Assembly (NCBI GenBank): GCA_020523885.1
Contig: JAJAPY010000006.1
Span: 121,705-185,704 of the forward strand
Direction of reading: 5' to 3'
Length of the DNA stretch: 64,000 bases
Source: Candidatus Liberimonas magnetica
GTDB taxonomy: Bacteria > Elusimicrobiota > Endomicrobiia > Endomicrobiales > JAFGIL01
A model generated the notes under the pieces. That model was not told the DNA's origin and did not search any database. It saw only the letters and a list, made by a program, of their open reading frames with translations. Positions 17,677 through 26,421 of this stretch are shown here, piece by piece (the first letter of the stretch is position 1; every line of letters starts with the position of its first letter). The position numbers were made by a program, and so were the translations under genes.

Positions 17677-18406
17677 TTTTTTTCTTTCCTTTTATTTGCG
17701 GCGTTTTTTTCTGGCGGAATTCGCTCGGCGTACATTTGGCCGCCATTTTAAAGGTCTTTATAAATGACCCTGTGTTTTCATAACCGAGTTTATAGGCTAT
17801 CTCATCAACATTGTATTCTGAATTTTCAAGCCACTCTTTTGCCTTTTCTATCTTATTGTTGATCCTGTACTCATTGAAACCTATATTAAGGACATCTTTA
17901 AAAAGCCTGCTTAAGTATTTCGGGCTTACAGCTATCGCGCTTGCGGCATCGCTCAGGCAGACTTTTTTGTCGAAATTCTTTTCAAGAAAACGCCTTACCC
18001 TTTCAACCTTGGATTTTTTACCGCCGCCCGGGATACAGTTTTCTCCAAGGCGCGACAACAGGAAACTTTCCACCATTTGTAGTTTGTTCTTATCGAAAGG
18101 CTTTTCAATAAAATCATCCACTTTCCCGCGGAGCGCTTCTACCGCCACATTCACAGAAGCGGAACCAGTCAGGATAATTATACCCGCACCGGGCGCTACC
18201 TTCTTAATAGTAGCAACAACCTCTGTCCCGCGTTTGCCGGGCATCATAACGTCAAGGAGCACAAGGTCTATCTCATGAGGTTTTTTAAGGATATCTAAAG
18301 CTTCCTGGGTGTTTGAAGCCTCGATTATATTGTAATCGCAAAAATAATCTTTCAGCTCTTCCCTGAACTCCTGCTCGTCATCTACGATTAGAATAGTATA
18401 AGACAA
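17633..18406 (-). CDS. Response regulator: REC domain plus AraC-type HTH
   Basis: 257 residues. The receiver domain (about 1-125) has the acidic pair in IVDDEQEF, the phospho-acceptor Asp52 in LVLLDVMMPG, Thr in IILTGSA and Lys in IEKPF. An AraC/XylS DNA-binding domain (about 135-230) follows, with ASAIAVSPKYLSRLFK and the second helix VDEIAYKLGYENTGSFIKTFK. A Lys-rich tail closes the protein. It lies 13 nt after the ene-reductase stop and overlaps the HisKA-only gene. AraC proteins usually bind two direct half-sites about two helical turns apart. It is the only dedicated two-component regulator in the window, so a candidate activator for the stress module, without direct evidence. Confidence 0.88.
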   Translation of the reverse strand: MSYTILIVDDEQEFREELKDYFCDYNIIEASNTQEALDILKKPHEIDLVLLDVMMPGKRGTEVVATIKKVAPGAGIIILTGSASVNVAVEALRGKVDDFIEKPFDKNKLQMVESFLLSRLGENCIPGGGKKSKVERVRRFLEKNFDKKVCLSDAASAIAVSPKYLSRLFKDVLNIGFNEYRINNKIEKAKEWLENSEYNVDEIAYKLGYENTGSFIKTFKMAAKCTPSEFRQKKTPQIKGKKKNERKNEKPKKKANR

Positions 18407-18419
18407 ATTTATTCTCCCT

Positions 18420-19541
18420 TTACCTAACTAAAGTTTGGTCGCGCCTATAAACCTTGTTCAATATATTTTCCATAGACAGAGGATAGTCCGTATATCCCTT
18501 TTCCTCGCCTGTATAGTAAGTTTCCGGGTCAGGGGTATTTAAATCTAACTTGTTTTTGAACCTGAACGGGAGATCAGGATTTGCAAGAAAAAGCTGCCCG
18601 AAAGAGACCATGTCACAAGCTTCTTTTTTGATAGCCACATTCGCAGTTTCCAGGCTGTATCCGCCGTTTAAAATTAAGGCTCCGGTAAAAACCTTTCTAA
18701 TTTTAGGCGCTATTCTTCTTTCATCCGGAACTCTGGGCGTTCTTCCTCCGAGGGATTCGATTAAATGGATGTAGCCGATCCCAAGAGAATTTAATTCTTT
18801 TGAAAGATAAGTGAACGTCCTTGCCGGGTTTGAATCCGACATCGAACGTAATATATTATGAGGGGATACCCTGTACCCTACCCGGCCTGCGCCCCATACT
18901 CCAGCTACGGCCTCGGCGACTTCAAGAGGCAGGCGTGCGCGGTTCATAAGATTCCCCCCGTATTTATCTGTCCTTGTGTTTGAGCCGTCCCTTAAGAACT
19001 CATCCAAGAGATAACCATTTGCCCCGTGTATCTCAACGCCGTCAAAACCCGCTTCTTTTGCGTTCTCTGCGCCTTTTTTAAACTGTTCTATAATAGCCGG
19101 TATTTCGTCCGTTTCAAGGGCTCTCGGTACCCCTAATTTCTTTCGGCCTAAAGGCGTTAATATCTCCCCGTCAACATCAAGGGCCGAGGGAGCCACGGGC
19201 AGTTCACCGTTGTGAAAATCGGGATGAGAAACGCGGCCGACATGCCACAGTTGCAGGAATATCCTGCCGCCTTCCCTGTGGACAGCTTCCGTCACTTTTT
19301 TCCAGCCGGCCACCTGTTCTTTTGAGTATATGCCCGGCGTGCGGATATACCCTTTGCCCTGCGGGCTTACCTGCGAACCCTCGCTGATTATGAGGCCGGC
19401 AGAAGCTCTTTCCGCATAATATACCTCTGCCAGGGGGTTAGGCACGTCTCCTTCAACGGCACGCGAGCGCGTCATAGGCGCCATAGCCATCCGGTTTAAA
19501 AGCTCAATATCCCCCAGAACAAATTTAGAAAATATATCCAT
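18420..19541 (-). CDS. Old-yellow-enzyme family alkene reductase (NemA-like)
   Basis: 373 residues, a TIM-barrel FMN oxidoreductase of the OYE/N-ethylmaleimide reductase family. Visible marks are the N-terminal NRMAMAPMTRSRA, the HxxN pair in VEIHGANGYLLDEFL, RTDKYGG, and the C-terminal phosphate-binding NGGYSLETAN. It reduces activated C=C bonds of electrophiles with NAD(P)H, a detoxification role that fits the stress theme. It is the first gene of a likely three-gene unit with the response regulator and the HisKA-only protein. No clear ribosome-binding site precedes the ATG. Confidence 0.9.
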   Translation of the reverse strand: MDIFSKFVLGDIELLNRMAMAPMTRSRAVEGDVPNPLAEVYYAERASAGLIISEGSQVSPQGKGYIRTPGIYSKEQVAGWKKVTEAVHREGGRIFLQLWHVGRVSHPDFHNGELPVAPSALDVDGEILTPLGRKKLGVPRALETDEIPAIIEQFKKGAENAKEAGFDGVEIHGANGYLLDEFLRDGSNTRTDKYGGNLMNRARLPLEVAEAVAGVWGAGRVGYRVSPHNILRSMSDSNPARTFTYLSKELNSLGIGYIHLIESLGGRTPRVPDERRIAPKIRKVFTGALILNGGYSLETANVAIKKEACDMVSFGQLFLANPDLPFRFKNKLDLNTPDPETYYTGEEKGYTDYPLSMENILNKVYRRDQTLVR

Positions 19542-19670
19542 AGTTTATTATTTCATATTTAATTATTATATACTATTGCTTAATTCCCATTTTTGCTGAT
19601 TTAAACTCCCTCATATTTGCCGCGTCCCGCCCTGGCGGGACTTACCCCTGAACCTGCTGAATGGGTTTGT

Positions 19671-19889
19671 TCACGCGCCAGTGTGTCTAATTAAACTGGT
19701 TATGCTTGAAATGCTGCTTTCTTTAAGAAAGGCACCCAGGGGAAATCCCTGTTTTCCTTCCAGGTTTTTTGGCTCTGTAAAAACCCTGAACACGCTGTCT
19801 CTTGAAGCGTTTATCACCCGCACTAGAACATTGACGTTTCCCGCAGCCCTGTTTTCTTCTGACACTTTAGTTCTTCCGCATATTGGCAT
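19671..19889 (-). pseudogene. Fragment of an SRPBCC/AHSA1 protein
   Basis: 72 residues. The part VNVLVRVINASRDSVFRVFTEPKNLEG (read as two shorter blocks) resembles the N-terminus of Aha1/SRPBCC proteins (RVFDAPRELVWKAWTEPE in the intact protein at 28117-28656). The typical WWGP and the rest of the fold are missing. It is flanked by hairpin repeats (about 19624 and 19908). It is probably a decayed duplicate. Confidence 0.4.
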
Positions 19890-19907
19890 TTTCTTCCTCC
19901 TCCGGCT

Positions 19908-19937
19908 GGATTCCCGCTAAAACCCTGCGGGAATGAC
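19908..19937. repeat. GGATTCCCGC...GCGGGAATGAC hairpin repeat
   Basis: The stem ATTCCCGC/GCGGGAAT is enclosed by GG and GAC. The same unit occurs at 28074-28104, and variants occur at 17297. This is a short dispersed palindrome. Confidence 0.65.
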
Positions 19938-20005
19938 AACCTTTTTAACTTTCATATTTTTCATCTAATTTTTGGCAGTATCCTGTTTTTACGTTGATAC
20001 TGCGC

Positions 20006-20494
20006 TCATTTCAAGCTGGCAGCAGCCTCTTTAAAAGCTTTAATAAGGTCATTGTATTCCTCTTCTGCTTCTATACCGTAACTTTTGAGCGTTTCTATCT
20101 CTTTTAAAGTTGCCTGAATATAAGCTTCACCCATATATTCCCGCGCCTGTGGAAATTTCGGCCTGATTTTAAGCGCTTTCCAGTAATCGTCTATGGCTTC
20201 GTTTATCATTCCGAGTTTACGTTCGCTGTGCGCAAGCATGTTCAGTATGTCCGGGTTTTTCTTGTCTTTTTTAAGCGCCTGTTTAAAATAATCAAATGCT
20301 GTTTCATTATCGCCAGCCTTATCTGCGGCTACTCCTTTGTCATACAATGACATTGCTGTTTCCGGAGCATCTCTTTTCTCTTCTATTGGCCAGTTTGAAG
20401 ACGGGCCTGAGCCTGCGCTCATCAGCATTACCGTAGCGTCAAAAAGAAGCAGTACTGTTACAATTACAAGGCTGATACTTTTTCTTGTATTCAT
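20006..20494 (-). CDS. Membrane-anchored TPR protein (paralogue 2)
   Basis: 162 residues. An N-terminal signal or anchor (about 5-27) precedes two to three tetratricopeptide units (about 47-120: SLYDKGVAADKAGDNETAFDYFKQAL, ILNMLAHSERKLGMINEAIDDYWKAL, FPQAREYMGEAYIQATLKEIETLKSYG). The set matches a family of small TPR proteins with a C-terminal EYNDLIKAFKEAA. It is about 50% identical to its upstream neighbour, a tandem duplicate 9 nt away. Its role is presumably protein-protein interaction in the periplasm. It would be transcribed from the stress-module promoter at 21010-21072. Confidence 0.8.
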   Translation of the reverse strand: MNTRKSISLVIVTVLLLFDATVMLMSAGSGPSSNWPIEEKRDAPETAMSLYDKGVAADKAGDNETAFDYFKQALKKDKKNPDILNMLAHSERKLGMINEAIDDYWKALKIRPKFPQAREYMGEAYIQATLKEIETLKSYGIEAEEEYNDLIKAFKEAAASLK

Positions 20495-20503
20495 TTATGC
20501 CCC

Positions 20504-20944
20504 CTATTCATATTCATTTTCATCCACGCCGTAGCTTTTTAATGCTTTTATCTCTTTTATGGTCGCGATAGTATAACTGGCTGTATATTCGTCAACTTCA
20601 GGGAACCGATGCTTAAGTATAATTGCTTTCCAAAAATCATCTACGGCCTCATTCAACATACCGAGTTTCCGTTCGCTGTGAGCTAGCATATTAATTATCC
20701 GGGTGTTTTCATCATCTTTCATCAATGCTTTTTTGAAATAATAAAGCGCTCTTTTGCTGTCTCCTGCTTTATCAGCAACCATTCCCTTCTCATATAACGA
20801 CATAGCGGTTTCAAAAACCACGTTCGATTTTTTTGCTGACATATTTGATGATGTGGCTGAAGTTACGCTAAAAACCGTTACAACCGATTTAGAAAGAAGA
20901 AGTAGTGCTACAATTAAAATCGTTATTTTTTCTTTTGTGTTCAT
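20504..20944 (-). CDS. Membrane-anchored TPR protein (paralogue 1)
   Basis: 146 residues with the same layout as the following gene: N-terminal hydrophobic anchor (about 7-28), TPR units SLYEKGMVADKAGDSKRALYYFKKAL and INMLAHSERKLGMLNEAVDDFWKAI, and the IATIKEIKALKSYGVDE motif. It ends earlier than its paralogue and lacks the EAA tail. It is the first gene behind a copy of the stress promoter module. Specific function is unknown. Confidence 0.8.
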   Translation of the reverse strand: MNTKEKITILIVALLLLSKSVVTVFSVTSATSSNMSAKKSNVVFETAMSLYEKGMVADKAGDSKRALYYFKKALMKDDENTRIINMLAHSERKLGMLNEAVDDFWKAIILKHRFPEVDEYTASYTIATIKEIKALKSYGVDENEYE

Positions 20945-21009
20945 TTTATTATTTTATTTAAATTTGAAATTTGCTCCCAGGTTCCTTAAACTGGTTTGGC
21001 TGCACTATA

Positions 21010-21072
21010 ATCCTACAAAAGATGCTTGAGCTAAGCAATCGGAGAATTCTTGTTTTTCCTGACTTTTTTCTA
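21010..21072 (-). promoter_or_regulatory. Stress-module promoter of the TPR pair
   Basis: Minus strand: box TAGAAAAAAGTCAG (21072-21059), block CTCCGATTGC, -10 TAGGAT (21015-21010), with an overlapping ATTATAGT just after. It aligns without gaps to the exbB and copper-receptor promoters. Confidence 0.6.
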
Positions 21073-21180
21073 TTTAGGCTTTGTGTAATTTACGAAGGAA
21101 GCTTAAGGAAGGATATTTCTTAATTTGCAGCTAGGACAAGGATTTGGCTTATATTTTAGTGCGTCTAAATCAGCTATGAT

Positions 21181-21591
21181 TTACTTTTCCAAAGGATAAT
21201 TATTTCTTTGCCAATCTATAATGCCGTTTTTTAGATCTATAACATATTTAAATCCGAGCTTTTTCATCATATTTAAAGCTTGAGAAGACCTATTCCCTGA
21301 GCGGCAGTAAACTAAATATTTCTTTGTTTTATCCAGGCTATCAAGCTTTGTTCTAAAATCATCCGCGTAAAAATCAATGTTCCTGGAGCCTTTGAGATGT
21401 CCGCTTTCATACTCTTGAGGGGTCCTTATATCAAGGATAACTGTATTCTTGCTGTTTTTTTCTATCTCGGCTTTGAATTCTTTAGCAGAAATAGACTTAT
21501 AACTTGCCTGAGCCGCCAAGCCAGGGCAACTTAAAAAAGCTATAACCGCTGTCATAGTTACCAACATAAACTTGATTTTTTTTAATTTCAT
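21181..21591 (-). CDS. Secreted single-domain rhodanese
   Basis: 136 residues. A signal peptide (about 1-27, ending GLAAQA) is followed by one rhodanese domain with VILDIRTPQEYESGHLKGSRNID and the active-site loop YCRSGNRSSQA (catalytic Cys about 98). It probably acts as a periplasmic sulfurtransferase or persulfide handler. It follows cusA by 35 nt and is probably the last gene of the metal-efflux unit. AAAGGAGG precedes the ATG. Confidence 0.9.
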   Translation of the reverse strand: MKLKKIKFMLVTMTAVIAFLSCPGLAAQASYKSISAKEFKAEIEKNSKNTVILDIRTPQEYESGHLKGSRNIDFYADDFRTKLDSLDKTKKYLVYCRSGNRSSQALNMMKKLGFKYVIDLKNGIIDWQRNNYPLEK

Positions 21592-21626
21592 CTGAACCTC
21601 CTTTATCCAGCCTTGGATTGAAAACC

Positions 21627-24600
21627 TTATTTATGTTTTATTTCTTTTTTCTTCCAGATGAAGTATACGGCAGGGTAAACCAGTAGTTCCATCAAAAACG
21701 ATGTAAATATGCCGCCTACCATCGGTGCGGCTATTCGTTTCATGACGTCAGCACCTATCTCGTGCGACTGCGCCCACATTATGGGAAGAAGGCCCATGAA
21801 AAGAACCATCGCGGTCATCATTTTTGGCCTTATTCTTTTTACAGCCCCGTGGTGCACGGCTGCTTTCAGGTCTTCAACGGTTTTTAACAGGCCTTTCTTT
21901 TTCATTTCATTATGCGACAGGTCAAGGTATAAAAGCATGAATATCCCGGTTTCGGCGTCCACGCCAAGCAAGGCGATTATACCTGACCACACTCCGATGG
22001 AAAGGTTATAGCCTAAAAGAACGAGTATCCATACCGCGCCTATTAAAGAAAACGGCACAGCAAGAAGTATTATGAACGTCTTTGTATAGGACCTGGTGCT
22101 TAAATACAAAAGTAGGAATATTATAAAAAGAGTAAGAGGAACCACAACTTTCATTCGCTCTTTAACCCTTTCCATGTACTCGTACTGTCCGCTGAACTCA
22201 ATGGAATAGCCTGAAGGAAGCGAAACTTCTTTATATATCATAGCCTTGGTCTCGTCCACATAGCTGCCGAGGTCTCTGCCTGTAACGTCAACGTAAACGT
22301 ACCCCGTCAGCCTGCCGTTCTCATCCCTTATCATGCCCGGGCCTGACTCTATTTTAAGCTCGGCAAGTTGTGACAGGGGTATCTGAGCCCCTTGCGGGGT
22401 CGGAATGAACATCCTGTTTATCTTTTCTATATCGTTCCTGAGCTCTCTTGGGTAGCGGACATTTACCGGGAACCTTTCCCTGCCTTCAACGGTCTGGGTA
22501 ACGTTTTCCCCGCCTATAGCCGCTATAATGTTCGTTCCTACCTCTTCCACCGAAAGCCCGTACCTTGCTATCGCTTCCCTGTTAAGGTTAAAGTTAATAA
22601 AGTAGCCGCCGCTGGTTCGTTCAGCGAATGCGCTCCTTGTCCCTTTTACCATAGACAAGTGAGATTCAATTTCTTTGCCTATTTTTTCTATGGTTGCAAG
22701 GTCATCGCCGTATATTTTTATGCCTATCGGGGTCCTTAAGCCTGTGGTAAGCATGTCTATCCTTCCTTTTATCGGCATAGTCCAGGCGTTTACGACCCCG
22801 GGGAGTTTAAGCTTCTCGTCCATTTCGGAGATAAGCTCTTCCCAGCTTATCGTATCCGGCCATATAAACCTGAAAGGAAACTCCATAAAACCCGGCAAAA
22901 AACTGTACCATCTGTCCTTATGCCGCCACTCGTTCTGCGGTTTTAGAAGCACTGTAGTTTCCATCATTGAAAGCGGGGCAGGGTCAGTGGAAGTATCCGC
23001 CCTGCCTGCTTTTCCAAAGACACTCGTAACTTCCGGGAATGATTTAAGAAGCTTGTCCTGGGCTGCAAGAAGTTCTTCCGCCTGGGCTATCGATATTCCG
23101 GGCAGAGTAGTAGGCATATAAAGAATAGAGCCTTCGTTAAGAGGCGGCATGAACTCTTTTCCAAGCATAAAAAAAGCCGGCAGCGTAAGTATAAAAGCAA
23201 TAACCGCGCCAGCTATAACTTTATACGGATGCCTTAGCACTGCGTCAACTATAGGCCCGTAAACTTTAAAAAGGAACCTTGATATCGGGTGCTGTTCTTC
23301 CGAATGAACTTTTCCTACAAGAAGCGTATTGGTTATTGACGCAAGCCATACAGGTTTAAAATCATAATTCTTAAGCCGCGTAAAGAGCATCCTTATCGCA
23401 GGGTCAAGGGTTATCGCAAGGATAGCTGCAAAAAACATCGCAAAGTTCTTGGTGAAAGCAAGCGGTTTAAAAAGCCTTCCTTCTATGCCTTCAAGAGAAA
23501 AAATAGGTATAAAAGCAACGGCTATTACTATAAGCGAAAAAAACGACGGCCTTGCAACTTCCTTTATCGCATTTAATAAGACCGTATGATAATCGCCTTT
23601 CCTTCCTTCTTCCTGCCAGCGGGCGAGTTCCTTGTGAGCGTTTTCCACAACTACTATCGCAGCATCAACCATGGCACCTATGGCAATGGCTATGCCGCCA
23701 AGAGACATCACGTTCGAGGTAAGTTTCATATAATGCATGGGGATAAAAGCAAACAGTACCGCAATCGGGAGCGTAATTATGGGTATTACAGCTGATGGAA
23801 AGTGCAGAAGGAATATCAGGATTATCAAAGAAACAACGAGCATTTCTTCGGTAAGTTTTTTCTTCAATGTATCGACAGCCCTGTTTATAAGCTCCGAGCG
23901 GTCGTAAACAGGAACTACCTTTACGCCTTCAGGAAGCTGTATCTGGGACAGCCTTTCTTTTATAAGCTTTATCGTATTAAGCGCGTTTTCGCTGTGGCGC
24001 ATCACTACTATGCCGCCCACAACTTCGCCTCTTCCGTCAAGCTCGGTAACTCCCCTTCTTATTTCAGGGCCTATCTCGACTTTCGCGACATTTTTTATTT
24101 TAACCGGAACACCGTTAGAAACTTTTAAAACCGCCTCTTCTATGTCTTCTTTCTTAGTAATATAGCCTTTTACTGTAAGCATGTACTCAGTGCCGGAAAA
24201 CTCTATCAGCCTTGCTCCGGTCTCCTGGTTAGAGCTTTTAACAGCGCTTACCACGCTTGAAAGTGGTATCTTGTACTGAAGCAATGCGTTGGGGTCAACG
24301 ATAACCTGGTACTGTTTTACATACCCGCCGATGGACGCGACCTCAGAAACGCCTTTTACGGACTGAATAGCATATTTCAGGTGCCAGTCCTGGAAAGTCC
24401 TCAACTCTTCAAGAGAATGTTTGCCGGACTCGTCAACAAGGGCATACTGGTATATCCAGCCAACTCCGGTGGCGTCCGGCCCCATCTCAACTGTGGCTTC
24501 CTTCGGCAAAGCCTGCGTGACCTTGGAAAGGTATTCAAGCACGCGTGAGCGCGCCCAGTAGATATCTGTCCCGTCTTCAAATATAACGTAAACATAAGAA

Positions 24601-24878
24601 AACCCGTAATCGGAAAAAGCCCTGATATCGCGGACCTTGGGCGCGCCAAGAAGAGCTGAAACAATAGGGTATGCCACCTGGTTTTCAATCACCTGCGGCG
24701 GCTTGTCCCACTTGGTATAAATTATCACCTGTGTATCTGACAGGTCAGGTATCGCGTCAAGCGGTATATTCTTGATAGACCACACTGACCACGCTATCAT
24801 AAAGATAACGCCGATGAACACAAACACCTTATTCTTAGCCGACCAGTCAATAATTTTTTCTATCAAGTTAAACTCCAT
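21627..24878 (-). CDS. cusA: Heavy-metal RND efflux pump, CusA/CzcA type
   Basis: 1083 residues, normal for the HME-RND family. Visible marks: N-terminal IPLDAIPDLSDTQVIIYTKW, the first and second periplasmic loops, GAMVDAAIVVVENAHKE in the membrane domain with acidic residues for proton relay, and FMPPLNEGSILYMPTTLPGIS. RIDMLTTGLRTPIGIKI is typical of the monovalent (Cu/Ag, Cus) subgroup. It exports metal across both membranes with the adaptor (24956-26212) and outer-membrane channel (26422-27723) encoded just upstream. AAGG precedes the ATG. Confidence 0.93.
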   Translation of the reverse strand: MEFNLIEKIIDWSAKNKVFVFIGVIFMIAWSVWSIKNIPLDAIPDLSDTQVIIYTKWDKPPQVIENQVAYPIVSALLGAPKVRDIRAFSDYGFSYVYVIFEDGTDIYWARSRVLEYLSKVTQALPKEATVEMGPDATGVGWIYQYALVDESGKHSLEELRTFQDWHLKYAIQSVKGVSEVASIGGYVKQYQVIVDPNALLQYKIPLSSVVSAVKSSNQETGARLIEFSGTEYMLTVKGYITKKEDIEEAVLKVSNGVPVKIKNVAKVEIGPEIRRGVTELDGRGEVVGGIVVMRHSENALNTIKLIKERLSQIQLPEGVKVVPVYDRSELINRAVDTLKKKLTEEMLVVSLIILIFLLHFPSAVIPIITLPIAVLFAFIPMHYMKLTSNVMSLGGIAIAIGAMVDAAIVVVENAHKELARWQEEGRKGDYHTVLLNAIKEVARPSFFSLIVIAVAFIPIFSLEGIEGRLFKPLAFTKNFAMFFAAILAITLDPAIRMLFTRLKNYDFKPVWLASITNTLLVGKVHSEEQHPISRFLFKVYGPIVDAVLRHPYKVIAGAVIAFILTLPAFFMLGKEFMPPLNEGSILYMPTTLPGISIAQAEELLAAQDKLLKSFPEVTSVFGKAGRADTSTDPAPLSMMETTVLLKPQNEWRHKDRWYSFLPGFMEFPFRFIWPDTISWEELISEMDEKLKLPGVVNAWTMPIKGRIDMLTTGLRTPIGIKIYGDDLATIEKIGKEIESHLSMVKGTRSAFAERTSGGYFINFNLNREAIARYGLSVEEVGTNIIAAIGGENVTQTVEGRERFPVNVRYPRELRNDIEKINRMFIPTPQGAQIPLSQLAELKIESGPGMIRDENGRLTGYVYVDVTGRDLGSYVDETKAMIYKEVSLPSGYSIEFSGQYEYMERVKERMKVVVPLTLFIIFLLLYLSTRSYTKTFIILLAVPFSLIGAVWILVLLGYNLSIGVWSGIIALLGVDAETGIFMLLYLDLSHNEMKKKGLLKTVEDLKAAVHHGAVKRIRPKMMTAMVLFMGLLPIMWAQSHEIGADVMKRIAAPMVGGIFTSFLMELLVYPAVYFIWKKKEIKHK

Positions 24879-24955
24879 AAAACCTTGTCATGAGTCGTGG
24901 GTAGTGTGTATTGAGTCACTGACCCAAGACTCATGACCCAGGACACAAGACATTT

Positions 24956-26212
24956 TTAATGTTTATGTTCCATTCCTTCATTGGCGTTGCTCTGGTTACT
25001 ATTGCCTCTTAGCTGGGACTCGGAATCGAGCATGAAGTTGCCGTTTGTTACTACCAGGTCGCCGGATTTAAGGCCTTGTTTTATCTCTATGGAATCGTCG
25101 CCGGTAAAACCTGTCGCTACGTCGCGCGGCTCGTATTCTCCGTTTCCGAAATCTATGTATACTACTTTTCGCAGGCCAGTGTTTATCACGGCTGATTTAG
25201 GGACTCCAAGCGCACCGCCTTTAGAGGTCTTTATTTCAATATTTACGAACATCTCAAGTTTAAGGAGGTTTCCGGTATTGTCTATAATTATCCTTGCTTT
25301 AGCTGACCTCGTCTCTGAATTAAGCGCAGGTTCTACAAACATTACTTTTCCGTGGAACCTGGTTGAAGGGTAGGAATCGCTCAGTGCCACTATATCTTTC
25401 CCGGGCTTTACCGCTTCAAGGTCGTTTTCGTAAACATCCGCGAATATCCAGGCTTTATCGCCGGGATAAAGGAGCGATTTGTCGGGCTGGCCCAGCGTTT
25501 CAAGGATTTTAATGTCGCTCTCAGTATAGCCAAGCAGGGTAAGCCGGAACTTTGCAGCATCAAGTATATCGTTCTGGCTGTTCGCCTGCCGGTTCTTGAA
25601 GGTTAAAACATATTCCTGCTGGGCAAGGTAAAGGTCGTTGTCATAAGCTACTCTTGCAGGAAGGCTCACGGTCTTATTTATCTGCCTGTAGCGTGCAGGC
25701 TCGCTTTTAAGGCCAAGCAGTTTCCCGGTATTCTCGCCGACAGTTATCCTGTCGCCTTCTTTTTTGTAAACAGGGACCAAATCCATGTTGCATACGGGGC
25801 ATTGCCCCTTTTCTTTATCCTTTACCTGCGGATGCATAGGGCATGTCCAGTATGATATTTCTTTTTGGGCCCCTGCAGCTTTCGATTCTGTGCCAGCCTT
25901 CATGTCATCATGGCCTTCATGGGTTACCATAATGCCGAGCTTTTTTTCAAAATCTGTCGAACAGTCAGGGCAACATAGAAAATATGTTTTGCCCTTGTAA
26001 TCTATCGCCATTGTTTCTTTTTTAATATTGAAGACATTGCTTGTTACAGGACATATTGCCTGCAACCCTATTTCCGATGTTTTGACAGGGCGCACTTTGT
26101 ATCCTGAACCGTCCGCTCCGGGTGTGTTTGTCTTTTTTGAACAGGAAGCAAAAAATATTATTGGTAAAATTCCCATCGCTATCAAAACCAAAATTACTAC
26201 TTTAGCTTTCAT
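24956..26212 (-). CDS. cusB: CusB-type RND adaptor with N-terminal YHS and CPMHP domains
   Basis: 418 residues. A lipoprotein-like signal (FFASCSKKT, Cys24) is followed by a YHS-like metal domain (CPVTSNVFNI...YFLCCPDCSTDF, about 55-95), then a heavy-metal-binding domain (YWTCPMHPQVKDKEKGQCPVCNMDL, about 121-147). The membrane-fusion core (about 160-400) has hairpin, lipoyl and barrel parts. It bridges CusA and the TolC-like channel. The extra Cys-rich YHS unit resembles the six-unit YHS protein at 40 kb and may collect metal for the pump. AGGAGC precedes the ATG. Confidence 0.9.
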   Translation of the reverse strand: MKAKVVILVLIAMGILPIIFFASCSKKTNTPGADGSGYKVRPVKTSEIGLQAICPVTSNVFNIKKETMAIDYKGKTYFLCCPDCSTDFEKKLGIMVTHEGHDDMKAGTESKAAGAQKEISYWTCPMHPQVKDKEKGQCPVCNMDLVPVYKKEGDRITVGENTGKLLGLKSEPARYRQINKTVSLPARVAYDNDLYLAQQEYVLTFKNRQANSQNDILDAAKFRLTLLGYTESDIKILETLGQPDKSLLYPGDKAWIFADVYENDLEAVKPGKDIVALSDSYPSTRFHGKVMFVEPALNSETRSAKARIIIDNTGNLLKLEMFVNIEIKTSKGGALGVPKSAVINTGLRKVVYIDFGNGEYEPRDVATGFTGDDSIEIKQGLKSGDLVVTNGNFMLDSESQLRGNSNQSNANEGMEHKH

Positions 26213-26261
26213 TTTGAGCTCCTATCGGAATATTGTCATATGTCATTGCTTAAAAACCTTG

Positions 26262-26416
26262 TTGTGAGTCATGTGTCATGAGTTGTGAGCCACAAACTCA
26301 AGACGCAAGACCCACGACTCACGACTCATGACTCACGACTCATGACTCACGACTCATGACCCAAGACGATTTTATTTCTTTTCCGACCCACGACTCACGA
26401 CTCATGACCCAAGACA
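26262..26416. repeat. Degenerate 'CACGACTCATGACT' tandem repeats
   Basis: CACGACTCATGACT-like 14-bp units recur about eight times between cusB and the outer-membrane gene, interrupted by CCCAAGAC. Similar words (GACTCATGACCCAGGAC) occur between cusB and cusA at about 24887-24955. The repeats interrupt the operon without coding potential. Confidence 0.7.
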
Positions 26417-26421
26417 AGACT

